Made by a program: the position numbers and the translations under genes. From Ariolimax columbianus (lineage: Eukaryota; Mollusca; Gastropoda; Stylommatophora; Arionidae): a stretch of DNA of 64,000 bases. Under the pieces are notes generated by a model. That model did not search any database. It was not told where the DNA came from and saw nothing but the letters and a program-made list of their open reading frames with translations. This document shows positions 9,518 to 19,401 of this stretch, in pieces (position 1 is the stretch's first letter; every line of letters begins with the position of its first letter). The DNA lies in the NCBI GenBank assembly GCA_036924085.1, contig JAVGWX010000025.1, forward strand, positions 31,879,921 to 31,943,920. The letters are read 5' to 3'.

Positions 9518-11939
9518 TCACATGACCATGTTCCTCATGTCCTCGAATCGCAGTGTGGGGCGGCCGATCCTTCTAACTCCAATGGCTGGCTGTCCATAAA
9601 GGATATCCTTTGGTAGCCTCTCATCTTCAGTGCGATAAACATGTCCCAACCACCGTAGACGTCGCTGGGCCAACATCGTGTACATGCTGTGAGTGTTTGC
9701 TCTCTGTAAGACCATATTATGTGACACTCTCTCTTGCCACCCAATCCCCAATATCTGCCGCAGACACTTCATGTGAAAGGTATTGAGCCGCCGTTCCTGT
9801 TTAGTGTAAGTGCTCCAAGTCTCGCTTCCATACATGAGAGTGCCAAGTCTCGCTTCCATTCATGAGAGTGCCAAGTCTCGCTTCCATTCATGAGAGTGCC
9901 AAGTCTCGCTTCCATACATGAGAGTGCCAAGTCTCACTTCTATACATGAGAGTGCAAAGTCTCACTTCTATACATGAGAGTGCCAAGTCTCGCTTCCATA
10001 CATGAGAGTGCCAAATCTCGCTTCCATACATCAGAGTGCCAAGTCTCGCTTCCATACATGAGTGCTCCAAGTCTCGCTTCCATACATGAGAGTGCCAAGT
10101 CTCGCTTCCATACATGAGAGTGCCAAGTCTCACTTCCATACATGAGGGTGCCAAGTCTCGCTTCCATACATGAGAGTGCCAAGTCTCGCTTCCATACATG
10201 AGAGTGCCAAGTCTCGCTTCCATACATCAGAGTGCCAAGTCTCGCTTCCATACATGAGAGTGCCAAGTCTCACTTCCATACATGAGAGTGCCAAGTCTCA
10301 CTTCTATACATGAGAGTGCCAAGTCTCGCTTCCATACATGAGAGTGCCAAGTCTCACTTCCATACATGAGAGTGCCAAGTCTCGCTTCCATTCATGAGAG
10401 TGCCAAGTCTCGCTTCTATGCATGAGAGTGCCAAGTCTCACTTCTATACATGAGAGTGCCAAGTCTCGCTTCTATACATGAGAGTGCCAAGTCTCACTTC
10501 TATACATGAGAGTGCCAAGTCTCGCTTCCATACATGAGAGTGCCAAGTCTCGCTTCCATACATGAGAGTGCCAAGTCTCGCTTCCATACATGAGAGTGCC
10601 AAGTCTCGCTTCCATACATGAGAGTGCCAAGTCTCGCTTCCATACATCAGAGTGCCAAGTCTCGCTTCCATACATGAGAGTGCCAAGTCTCGCTTCCATA
10701 CATGAGAGTGCCAAGTCTCGCTTCCATACATCAGAGTGCCAAGTCTCGCTTCCATACATGAGAGTGCCAAGTCTCGCTTCCATACATGAGAGTGCCAAGT
10801 CTCGCTTCCATACATGAGAGTGCCAAGTCTCGCTTCCATACATCAGAGTGCCAAGTCTCGCTTCCATACATGAGAGTGCCAAGTCTCGCTTCCATACATG
10901 AGAGTGCCAAGTCTCGCTTCCATACATCAGAGTGCCAAGTCTCGCTTCCATACATCAGAGTGCCAAGTCTCGCTTCCATACATGAGAGTGCCAAGTCTCG
11001 CTTCTATACATGAGAGTGCCAAGTCTCGCTTCCATACATGAGAGTGCCAAGTCTCGCTTCCATACATCAGAGTGCCAAGTCTCGCTTCCATACAGGAGAG
11101 TGCCAAGTCTCGCTTCCATACATGAGAGTGCCAAGTCTCACTTCCATACATGAGGGTGCCAAGTCTCGCTTCCATACATGAGAGTGCCAAGTCTCACTTC
11201 CATACATGAGAGTGCCAAGTCTCGCTTCCATACATGAGAGTGCCAAGTCTCACTTCCATACATGAGAGTGCCAAGTCTCGCTTCCATACATGAGAGTGCC
11301 AAGTCTCACTTCAATACATGAGGGTGCCAAGTCTCGCTTCCATACATGAGAGTGCCAAGTCTCACTTCCATACATGAGAGTGCCAAGTCTCGCTTCCATA
11401 CAAGAGAGTGCCAAGAACGCACGTCTGATAGACCCGGACCTTGGTGTGTTGAGATAGAGCAGTGTTCTGCCAGACTCTCTTCGTCAGGCGGGTCATGACG
11501 GTACTTGCTCCGCCAAGCCTACTGTCTATCTCCTTCTCGATCAAGAGAGTGTTGCTGATGGCAGACCCCAGATAAGTGAGGCTGTTGACGACCTCCAGAG
11601 TGACGCCATCAAGCTTCATGGAGTGGGAGTGGTAATGCCCTGTGTGCAGACCTTTGTCTTTTCCAGACTTATGGTGAGCTCTAACTGCTTGCACCTCTCG
11701 GCAAATCTGTCTCCCAGTCTCTGCAAGGCCTCCTTACTATTGGCCACTAGAACTGCATCATACACAAATAGCATCTCCCTAATGAGCCCGGTCCTCACCT
11801 TGGTCCTCGCACGCAGTCGGGACAGGTTAAACAGCCGCCCATCTGACCTGGTGTGCAGATAAACACCGTCCACAGACGTGTCATAAGAGTAGGATAGGAG
11901 CATGGAGAAGAAGATCCCAAAGAGGGTCGGCACGAGCAC
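9518..11939 (-). pseudogene. LINE RT palm and C-terminal pseudogene
   Basis: 11939-11616 contains the palm, where the catalytic FADD is altered to FVYDAVL, so the polymerase centre is lost. 11694-11410 continues in another frame through the thumb to LLYGSETWH. 9859-9518 carries the C-terminal domain on the other side of the array. The two flanks make one ordinary LINE C-terminus when the array is ignored. Frameshifts lie near 11630 and near 9520. Confidence 0.85.
9811..11414 (-). repeat. 28-bp minisatellite (about 57 copies) made of the LINE YGSETW motif
   Basis: Plus-strand unit contains gccaagtctcgcttccatac and atgagagt. In reverse complement each unit encodes TLMYGSETW, the same residues found once in normal LINEs of this type. 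LINE ORF lies directly on both sides. Variants (catgag or catcag; cgc or cac; a rare bounding cttctatac) are interspersed. 28 bp is out of frame, so the expansion could not have kept the ORF. Confidence 0.96.
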
Positions 11940-11987
11940 ACATCCCTGTTTCCCTACATTTGTCCATAAAGTGTAAACAACGACACC

Positions 11988-12275
11988 TGTCTGTCTATCT
12001 ATCTATGTTCTTTGCGCGCTAAATACGGCGTATAAGGCAGAAACAAATGATCTCCAGTTGGAACGGTGTGACGGTGTGACGCCACTGTTTGTAGATCTTG
12101 TATGGTCCTGAGGTCCATAGTTGAGCCCTCTCGGATGATTGTTCTTCTGTTTCCTTGGGTCTGCTTCTTTTCCGAACCCCCTGTGGTGTCCATTCGAGTG
12201 CCTGTAATGGAAGACGGTTGTTGTTCATTCTAAGGACATGTCCGATGTATGTCCATCGTTTTTTCCGGATGATGG
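11988..12275 (-). mobile_element. LINE 3' end fragment with GATA/GACA-type tail
   Basis: Minus strand reads WTYIGHVLRMNNNRLPLQAL, WTPQGVRKRSRPKETEE and WRHTVTPFQ, the C-terminal tail region of an endonuclease/RT-type LINE, ending in a stop. It is followed by a short tail of GATA and GACA repeats (ctgtctgtctatctatctat at 11980-12003 on the plus strand). Severely 5'-truncated. Confidence 0.7.
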
Positions 12276-12299
12276 CTGATACATATAGTTGGTCTGTCT

Positions 12300-12662
12300 C
12301 TGTTTGTTTGTCTGTCTATAAAGTGACTAATCTATAAAGTGTGTTTATAAATTGGCCCTATCTATAAAGTTTGTCTATAAATTGTCCCTATCTATAAATT
12401 TGCCTTATATATAAAGCTTGTCTATAAATTGACCTTTTTTAAAAAAAAGTTTGTCTATAAATTGGCCCTATCTATAATCTTGTGTCTATAAATTGACCTT
12501 TTTTTATAAAGTCTTTCTAAATTGACCTCTTCTATAAATATGTATATAAATTGGCCTCTTCTATAAAGTTTGTCTATAAATTGGCCATTTCTATAATCTT
12601 TTGTCTATAAATTGGTCATATCTATAATCTTTTGTCTATAGATTGGCTCTATCTATAAAGTT
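12300..12662. repeat. AT-rich tandem repeat of about 29-31 bp
   Basis: Degenerate units containing tctataaagtttgtctataa and attggccct. Unit length and sequence vary more than in neighbouring arrays, suggesting an older array. It ends about 15 bp before the bZIP exon's splice donor. Confidence 0.85.
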
Positions 12663-12677
12663 TGTCTATACAGTTAC

Positions 12678-12785
12678 CTCCACTAACATGTCCTTGCGTT
12701 TCTGTCCCTTCTCCCGTGACCTGCGAGCGGCCAGGCGGTTCTGCTCCCGTCTGTGCGCCCTCTTGACCAGCTCCTCTGAGGTCAA
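12678..12785 (-). CDS. bZIP transcription factor, basic-region exon (ATF3/JDP2/Fos-like)
   Basis: A 108-bp exon, 36 codons, open in phase 0. The splice acceptor reads GTGGTTGCAG just above 12785 and the donor reads GTAACT just below 12678. It encodes LTSEELVKRAHRREQ followed by NRLAARRSREKGQKRKD. NRLAARRSR matches the bZIP DNA-contact signature N-x2-AA-x2-[CS]-R, flanked by basic residues. From memory, Fos and ATF3/JDP2 genes also keep this region on a separate exon of about this size. The product would bind AP-1/CRE-type DNA as a dimer in the nucleus. The leucine-zipper exon should follow on the minus strand, but I find none between 12677 and 1, so it probably lies left of the window. Confidence 0.75.
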
Positions 12786-12874
12786 CTGCAACCACAGGAC
12801 AGACATTAAAAACATGAGCTTGATTGTGGTCAAGGTCTGATTTCAAGGTCATACACACAATCTCAAGGTCATGT

Positions 12875-13461
12875 GTCTGAGGTAGATATTCTGAGAGGGA
12901 AAGTCTGAGAGGGAGCATCTGAGGTGTACATGCTGAGAAGGAAAGTCTGAGAGGGAAAGTCTGAGAAGAAAAGTCTGAGAGGGAAAATATGAGAGGAAAG
13001 TCTGAGAAGAAAAATGTGAGAGGGAAAGTCTGAGAGAGAAAGTCTGAGAGGGAAAGTCTGAGAGGGACAGTCTGAGAGGGAAATGCTGAGAGGGAAATGC
13101 TGAGAGGGAAAGTTTGTAAGGGGATGGCTGAGAGAGAAAGTCTGAGAGAGAAAGTCTGAGAGGAAATGTCTGAGGTGGACATTCTGAGAGGGAAAGTGAG
13201 GTGGAATCTCTGATAGGGAAAGTCTGAGGGAAAGTATGAGAAGGAAAGTCTGAGAGGGAAAGTCTGAGAAGGAAAGCCTGATGTGGACATTCTGAGGTGG
13301 AAAGTCTGAGAGGGAACGTCTGAGGTAGAAAGTCTGATTGGGAAAGTCTGAGAGGGAAAGTCTGAGAGGGAACATTTGAGAGGGAAAGTGAGAGTGAAAG
13401 TCTGATTGGGAAAGTCTGAGATGGAAAGTATGAGGTGGATATTCTGAGAGGGAAAGTCTGT
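12875..13461 (-). repeat. About 14-15-bp minisatellite at the broken end of a LINE RNase H
   Basis: Units such as gagggaaagtctga, with variants aggtggacattctga and gagaaggaaagtctga. On the minus strand it starts right after the RNase H sequence ending QLNKLSDQNK and runs to near the bZIP exon. The expected LINE C-terminus (WxPxHCG region) is not found beyond the array. The long open minus frame through the array is a by-product of stop-free units. Confidence 0.92.
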
Positions 13462-13469
13462 GTGTGCTT

Positions 13470-14432
13470 TTATTCTGGTCTGAGAGTTTGTTTAGCTGGC
13501 ATATCAGTTCCCTTTCCATACTATCTCGTGGTTCTCTTTGTGTGGCCTGCAAAACTTCCATGCAGTCGCACAAAAACACTATTCTGTTATCCTTTAACCC
13601 CTTTTCATCCAATAGTTTGACTTCTTCAATTATTGCCTGTTGCTCTGTTCTTAGATTTGTCGAGGGCTCCCCGGCAGCACTTGCTTTCCTATAACGGTTC
13701 CATCTTGTAGAAATATGACGAGTCCCGCCCCTCCTTTCCTCAATGCTTCCTCTGATGATCCATCTGTGGAGACGTGCGTCCACATGGGTTGAGGATCGGT
13801 GTCTCCAATATGCTTTAGGGTTTTCTCTCTCAATGCATGGTCTGATTCTTCCATCTTTCTATCGATACCTGGTATTTTCGCTTCCACAGTGAAGTTGGGC
13901 TGTTGGTCTGTATTTTCATATACTTGTATCATTTCCCATGTCGTTGCACATTTTGATATGATGTCACTGTCCCTGGCTGTAACGGCTTTTGATAGATGAT
14001 TGAAGTGTGTCCTTTTTAAGCGGTTTTCTGTTAATTCATTGACTTTTCCCTGCATTGGATGTTTATTTATATGCTTGTATTTTTCTGTCAGGTTTGATAT
14101 TTTTCCTTCTCTGCGCCCACCGAGGCTCTGGAGGCCTGCTACCGCTTCCAGTTCTCTAATTGAGGTGCTTCGTAGACCTCCGGTAATAATTCTGAGTCCG
14201 GTATTCTGTGCCTTGTCTAGTTTTTGTAGGTTGGTCTGTGCCCCTGTTGTATAGGCACCCATGCCATATTCCAGTGTTGGCCGTACGTACCAGTGTAGAC
14301 CTGTCTGACTGTGTTTGCATCTGCGCCCCAGTTTGTCCCTGCCAGTTTTTTCATCAGCCTTAGTCTGAGTGTGGCCTTCTTTTGAGTATCCTCTATGTGT
14401 GGGCCCCATGTTAATCTTTTGTCATATCTCAT
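13470..14432 (-). pseudogene. I/Nimb-like LINE thumb and RNase H pseudogene
   Basis: 14432-14217 and 14409-13651 form the thumb in two frames (shift near 14285) and continue into the RNase H strand bearing STDGS. After another shift near 13660 the sequence continues with NLRTEQQAIIEEVKLLDE and FLCDCMEVLQ, which supply the second and third acidic positions of the RNase H active site. The last catalytic segment is missing at the 14-bp array. In intact relatives this domain removes RNA from the RNA-DNA hybrid. Confidence 0.85.
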
Positions 14433-15836
14433 TGCTAGGTATGTAGGATTGTTTTCTTTAGGTCATATCTCATTCCTAGGTATGTAGGATTGTTTTCTCT
14501 AGGTCATCTCATTGCTAGGTTGTGCGATTGTCTTCTCTATGTCATATCTCATTGCTAGGTATGTAGGATTGTCTCCTCTAAGTAGGTCATATCTCATTGC
14601 TAGTTTGTACGATTGTCTTGTCTAGGTAGGTCATATCTCATTGCTATGTATGCAGGATTGTCTTCTCTAGGTAGGTCATATCTCATTGCTAGGTTGTGGG
14701 ATTGTCTTCTCTAGGTAGGTCATATCTCATTGCTAGGTTGTGGGATTGTCTTCTCTAGGTAGGTCATATCTCATTGCTAGGTTGTGGGATTGTCTTCTCT
14801 AGGTAGGTCATATCTCATTGCTAGGTATGCAGGATTGTCTTCTCTAGGTAGGTCATATCTCATTGCTAGGTATGCAGGATTGTCTTCTCTAGGTAGGTCA
14901 TATCTCATTGCTAGGTATGCAGGATTGTCTTCTCTAGGTAGGTCATATCTCATTGCTAGGTTGTGGGATTGTCTTCTCTAGGTAGGTCATATCTCATTGC
15001 TAGGTTGTGGGATTGTCTTCTCTAGGTAGGTCATATCTCATTGCTAGGTATGCAGGATTGTCTTCTCTAGGTAGGTCATATCTCATTGCTAGGTATGCAG
15101 GATTGTCTTCTCTAGGTAGGTCATATCTCATTGCTAGGTATGCAGGATTGTCTTCTCTAGGTAGGTCATATCTCATTGCTAGGTTGTGGGATTGTCTTCT
15201 CTAGGTAGGTCATATCTCATTGCTAGGTATGCAGGATTGTCTTCTCTAGGTAGGTCATATCTCATTGCTAGGTATGCAGGATTGTCTTCTCTAGGTAGGT
15301 CATATCTCATTGCTAGGTTGTGGGATTGTCTTCTCTAGGTAGGTCATATCTCATTGCTAGGTATGCAGGATTGTCTTCTCTAGGTAGGTCATATCTCATT
15401 GCTAGGTATGCAGGATTGTCTTCTCTAGGTAGGTCATATCTCATTGCTAGGTTGTGGGATTGTCTTCTCTAAGTAGGTCATATCTCATTGCTAGGTATGC
15501 AGGATTGTCTTCTGTAGGTAGGTCATATCTCATTGCTAGGTATGCAGGATTGTCTTCTCTAGGTAGGTCATATCTCATTGCTAGGTATGCAGGATTGTCT
15601 TCTCTAGGTAGGTCATATCTCATTGCTAGGTATGCAGGATTGTCTTCTCTAGGTAGGTCATATCTCATTGCTAGGTATGCAGGATTGTCTTCTCTAGGTA
15701 GGTCATATCTCATTGCTAGGTATGCAGGATTGTCTTCTCTAGGTAGGTCATATCTCATTGCTAGGTATGCAGGATTGTCTTCTCTAGGTAGGTCATATCT
15801 CATTGCTAGGTTGTGGGATTGTCTTCTCTAGGTAGT
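14421..15836 (-). repeat. 44/45-bp minisatellite in LINE thumb region (about 31 copies), in frame
   Basis: Plus-strand units contain aggtcatatctcattgctag, then gtatgcagg or gttgtggg, then attgtcttctctaggt. On the minus strand the 45-bp unit encodes LPREDNPAYLAMRYD, 15 codons. LINE flanks are NSPLPREDNPT on the upstream side and MRYDKRLTWGP on the downstream side, so the unit equals local LINE coding sequence. The 44-bp variant breaks the frame where it occurs. A run of uninterrupted 45-bp units at 15476-15803 stays open for about 110 codons. Confidence 0.96.
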
Positions 15837-16167
15837 GGGCTGTTTTTTAAATATAGGTCGACCTGCTCTGGCTTTGTAGAGAGCGAGAAGAGTGCTGAGA
15901 GGGTCTTGTTTTTGTTTATTGTGACACCCCATGAGTCTGCCCATTTCTTGACTGCATTGATTGCTTCCTGAATTCTTGCTTTTGCTGTTCCAGTTTTTTC
16001 CTGCCAACCTTTTCTGACACACGTGAGTTTTTCCTTCCTGTATATAGCTTGTTGTTTGTTGTGTTCTGTGATGTTGAAGTGTGATGGATCTTGCTCAATG
16101 GTGGTTCCTGCTTTGGTGGCCCTGTCATGCAGTTCTTGTAGCTCCACTGTCCATATGATGATGTTTG
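15837..16167 (-). pseudogene. LINE linker fused to thumb by deletion of the RT palm
   Basis: Minus strand encodes ELQELHDRATKAGTTIEQD, the linker that normally follows the endonuclease, up to VRKGWQEKT. It continues in the same frame with ARIQEAINAVKKWADSW, which belongs to the thumb. The several hundred residues of RT fingers and palm that should separate them are gone, without frame loss. Confidence 0.75.
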
Positions 16168-16680
16168 TAAGTGTTGTAGTGTTTTGTCTGACATTGATTG
16201 ATATGAAGTGTGTTGTAGTGTTTTGTCTGACATTGATTGATGTGTGTCAGTGTTGTAGTGTTTTGTCTGACATTGATGGATATGAAGTGTGTTGTAGTGT
16301 TTTGTCTGACATTGATTGATATGAAGTGTGTTGTAGTGTTTTGTCTGACATTGATTGATATGAAGTGTGTTGTAGTGTTTTGTCTGACATTGATTGATGT
16401 GTGTCAGTGTTGTAGTGTTTTGTCTGACATTGATGGATATGAAGTGTGTTGTAGTGTTTTGTCTGACATTGATTGATATGAAGTGTGTTGTAGTGTTTTG
16501 TCTGACATTGATTGATATGAAGTGTGTTGTAGTGTTTTGTCTGACATTGATTGATGTGTGTCAGTGTTGTAGTGTTTTGTCTGACATTGATGGATGTGAA
16601 GTGTGTTGTAGTGTTTTGTCTGACATTGATTGATATGAAGTGTGTTGTAGTGTTTTGTCTGACATTGATGGATGTGAAGG
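16168..16680 (-). repeat. Mostly 39-bp minisatellite in LINE linker (about 13 copies)
   Basis: Plus-strand unit contains gttgtagtgttttgtctgac and attgattgatatgaagtgt. A 39-bp unit encodes 13 residues including HINQCQTKHYN or, in another frame, SINVRQNTTTH. Every fourth unit or so carries the shorter variant attgatgtgtgtcagt, giving a higher-order period of about 157 bp. Endonuclease-linker sequence (DWNLYKLLTEDKLTT) flanks it upstream and the linker continues downstream. Confidence 0.94.
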
Positions 16681-16810
16681 GTGTTGTTAATTTATCTTCA
16701 GTTAAGAGCTTGTAGAGGTTCCAGTCTGCTCTTCTATAATTCCAACTGGCCGTCTTCTTTCTGTTTATGGCTAGTTCTAAATCCTCTATTGTGAGCATGA
16801 CTGGTTTGTG

Positions 16811-17060
16811 ATTACCTCCGCCAAGCTGCCTCATTTCCTCCGCCAAGCTGCCTCATTTCCTCCGCCAAGCTGCCTCATTTCCTCTGCCAAGCTGCCTCAT
16901 TTCCTCCGCCAAGCTGCCTCATTTCCTCTGCCAAGCTGCCTCATTTCCTCCGCCAAGCTGCCTCATTTCCTCCGCCAAGCTGCCTCATTTCCTCCGCCAA
17001 GCTGCCTCATTTCCTCCACCAAGCTGCCTCATTACCTCCGCCAAGCTGCCTCATTTCCTC
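16811..17060 (-). repeat. 22-bp minisatellite at the LINE endonuclease QLGG-DHKPV motif (about 11 copies)
   Basis: Plus-strand unit contains tttcctccgccaagctgcct. On the minus strand each unit encodes MRQLGGG. The final copy runs into QLGGGNHKPVMLTIEDLEL, the conserved last strand of the APE domain where relatives read QLGGSDHKPV. The unit is therefore amplified endonuclease coding sequence. Confidence 0.94.
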
Positions 17061-17107
17061 TCTTTTCTCTTTTTGTGCACCTCTGAATGTTCTTGGTTGC
17101 CATTGCC

Positions 17108-17312
17108 AGGTCAGACGTGCTCTGTGTTCTCCAGATCAGACGTGCTCTGTGTTCTCCAGGTCACACGTGCTCTGTGTTCTCCAGGTCAGACGTGCTCTGT
17201 GTTCTCCAGGTCAGACGTGCTCTGTGTTCTCCAGGTCAGACGTGCTCTGTGTTCTCCAGGTCAGACGTGCTCTGTGTTCTCCAGGTCAGACGTGCTCTGT
17301 ATTCTCTAGCAT
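17108..17312 (-). repeat. 25-bp minisatellite at the LINE endonuclease WRTQSTSDLA motif (about 8 copies)
   Basis: Plus-strand unit contains tcagacgtgctctgtgttct and ccagg. In one minus frame it reads WRTQSTSDL; the last copy continues as DLAMATKNIQRC, the normal endonuclease sequence. On the upstream side the ORF is LINRPDTEPTFYSRC, which normally precedes WRT. The array is an expansion of that point. Confidence 0.94.
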
Positions 17313-17350
17313 CTTGAGTAAAAGGTTGGCTCTGTGTCTGGTCTGTTTAT

Positions 17351-18897
17351 TAGTCTGAGGTGGGTAGTCTGTGGTGGGCAGTCTGAGGTGGTGGGTAGTC
17401 TGAGGTGGTGCGTAGTCTGTGGTGAGCAGTCTGAGGTGGGCAGTCTGAGGTGGGTAGTCTGTGGTGAGCAGTCTGAGGTGGGTAGTCTGTGGTGTTGGGT
17501 AGTCTGAGGTGGGTAGTCTGTGGTGGGTAGTCTGAGGTGGGTAGTCTGAGGTGGGTAGTCTGAGATAGATAGTCTGTGGTGGGTAGTCTGTGGTGGGTAG
17601 TCTGTGGTGGTGGGTAGTCTGTGGTGGGTAGTCTGTGGTGGGTAGTGTGTGGTGAGTAGCCTGTGGTGGTGGGTAGTCTGTGGTGGTGGGTAGTCTGTGG
17701 TGGTGGGTAGTCTGTGGTGGTGTGTAGTCTGTGGTGGTGGGTAGTCTGTGGTGGTGGGTAGTCTGTGGTGTGTAGTCTGTGGTGGTGGGTAGTCTGTGGT
17801 GGGTAGTCTGTGGTGGGTAGTCTGTGGTGGTGGGTAGTCTGTGGTGGTGGGTAGTCTGTGGTGGGTAGTCTGTGGTGGATAGTCTGTGGTGGGTAGTCTG
17901 TGGTGGGTAGTCTGTGGTGGCTAGTCTGTGGTGGGTAGTCTGTGGTGGTGGGTAGTCTGTGGTGTGTAGTCTGTGGTGGCTAGTCTGTGGTGGGTAGTCT
18001 GTGGTGGGTAGTCTGTGGTGGGTAGTCTGTGGTGGTGGGTAGTCTGTGGTGGTGGGTAGTCTGTGGTGGTGGGTACTCTGTGGTGGGTAGTCTGTGGTGG
18101 GTAGTCTATGGTGGTGGGCAGTGTGATGCGTAGTCTGTGGTAGGCAGTCTGTGATGGGTAGTATGTGGTGGCTAGTCTGTGGTGGGTAGTCTGTGGTGGG
18201 TAGTCTGTGGTGGCTAGTCTGTGGTGGGTAGTCTGTTTTGGGTAGTCTGTGGTGGGTAGTCTGTGGTGGTGGGTAGTCTGTGGTGGTTGGCAGTCTGTGG
18301 TGGTGGGTAGTCTGTGGTGTGTAGTCTGTGGTGGCTAGTCTGTGGTGGGTAGTCTGTGGTGGGTAGTCTGTGGTGGGTAGTCTGTGGTGGTGGGTAGTCT
18401 GTGGTGGTGGGTAGTCTGTGGTGGTGGGTACTCTGTGGTGATGGGTAGTCTGTGGTGAGTAGTCTGAGGTGAGCAGTCTGAGGTGGTGGGCAGTCTGAGG
18501 TGGGTAGTCTGTGGTGGGTAGTCTGTGGTAGGCAGTCTGTGGTGGGTAGTCTGTGGTGGTGGGTAGTCTGAGGTGGTGGGTAGTCTGAGGTGGTGGGCAG
18601 TCTGAGGTGGGTAGTCTGAGGTTGTGGGTAGTCTGAGGTGGGTAGTCTGTGGTGGGTAGTCTGAGGTGGTGGGTAGTCTGAGGTGGGCAGTCTGAGGTGG
18701 TTGGTAGTCTGAGGTGGGTAGTCTGAGGTGGTGGGCAGTCTGAGATGAGTAGTCTGAGGTGGTGGGTAGTCTGAGGTGGGTAGTCTAAGGTGGGCAGTCT
18801 GAGGTGGTTGGTAGTCTGAGGTGGGTAGTCTGAGGTGGGCAGTCTGTGGTGGTGGGTAGTCTGAGGTAGGTAGTCTGTGGTGGGTAGTCTGAGATGG
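17351..18897 (-). repeat. 14/17-bp minisatellite directly upstream of the LINE LINRPD motif
   Basis: Units gtagtctgtggtgg with a 17-bp version carrying one more tgg, plus gtagtctgaggtgg variants toward the right end. It ends at the LINE motif LINRPDTEPTFYSR. I cannot show that the unit itself comes from the LINE, and no LINE sequence is recognisable on its far side (18898-19003). The 549-codon minus open frame is caused by stop-free units. Confidence 0.94.
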
Positions 18898-19003
18898 TAG
18901 AGATTCGACATCAAGCTGCAACAACATACAAACATCAGATATGGTTGACCGTACTACCTGGAGGCATCAATATGACTACTCTGTCCATGAAGTGCGTCTA
19001 ATC

Positions 19004-19346
19004 GGCTACCTTGCAATGCCACCATTAGGCATGACTTTAGGGCTACCTTGTAATGCCACCATTAGGCATGAATTTAGGGCTACCTTGTAATGCCACCATT
19101 AGGCATGACTTTAGGGCTACCTTGTAATGCCACCATTAGGCATGACTTTAGGGCTACCTTGTAATGCCACCATTAGGCATGACTTTAGGGCTACCTTGTA
19201 ATACCACCATTAGGCATGAATTTAGGGCTACCTTGTAATACCACCATTAGGCATGACTTTAGGGCTACCTTGTAATATCACCATTGGGCATGACTTTAGG
19301 GCTACCTTGTAATATCACCATTAGGCATGACTTTAGGGCTACCTTC
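19004..19346. repeat. 37-bp tandem repeat (about 9 copies)
   Basis: Unit contains gctaccttgtaatgccacca and ttaggcatgactttagg. Low divergence. It ends about 55 bp before the splice donor of the 19402-19557 exon, inside the presumed intron. Confidence 0.95.
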
Positions 19347-19401
19347 AAACAACAAGCATGACAGATGACCCGGAATTGCGCCATGTTAGGCTAACATGTA
19401 C

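Larger units (their letters stand above)
9230..11965 (-). mobile_element. APE-type LINE 3' half, ORF split by a 28-bp minisatellite
   Basis: Minus-strand reading from 11965: RT palm (GKQGCVLVPTLFGIFFS), thumb (SLTYLGSAIS, LTKRVWQN, TLLYGSETW), then the 28-bp array, then continuation of the same protein (YTKQERRLNTFHMKCLRQIL, RRLRWLGHVYR, KDILYGQPAIG, RIGRPTLRFEDM). The end is a decayed CCHC/CCHH finger reading GGRDCHSWISLYS near 9310-9350. The 5' end is truncated at the palm. It resembles the zinc-finger-ended LINE at 48183-51045. Confidence 0.87.
13462..17350 (-). mobile_element. I/Nimb-like LINE with internal tandem arrays and RT deletion
   Basis: Minus strand from 17350: endonuclease C-terminus (LINRPDTEPTFYSR, RTQSTSDLAMATKN, QLGGGNHKPVMLTIE), linker (TASWNYRRADWNLYKLL; ELQELHDRATKAGTT), thumb (AVKKWADSWGVTINKNKT; KRLTWGPHIE; LMKKLAGTNWGAD; LEYGMGAYTT), and RNase H (HVSTDGSSEEALRKGGAG; TEQQAI; FLCDCMEVLQ). 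The RT fingers and palm are absent: near 15992 linker (WQEKT) joins directly to thumb (GTAKARIQEA). Four arrays interrupt it and a fifth and sixth lie at its ends. Domain order and RNase H place it with the I group, such as Nimbus of the snail Biomphalaria. Confidence 0.85.
12786..19401 (-). other. Intron between candidate bZIP exons, filled by LINE and arrays
   Basis: 6.6 kb between the donor below 19402 and the acceptor above 12785. Apart from short flanks it consists of a minus-strand I/Nimb-like LINE in the same orientation as the gene, its internal arrays, and a 37-bp array. Confidence 0.6.

Noticed and set aside
10590..11013. Plus-strand frames reading MRVPSLASIHESAKSRF
   Set aside because: Antisense translation of the 28-bp YGSETW array.
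12869..13783. 304-codon minus frame as a host protein
   Set aside because: First third is LINE RNase H, the rest is the 14-bp array.
16811..17312. CRISPR-like regular repeats
   Set aside because: Units are contiguous with no unique spacers, the genome is eukaryotic, and the units are LINE coding sequence. The same holds for every array here.
17286..18935. 549-codon minus frame rich in PTTDYPPQTTHH
   Set aside because: Pure 14/17-bp array translation; only the last residues touch LINE sequence, in the wrong frame.
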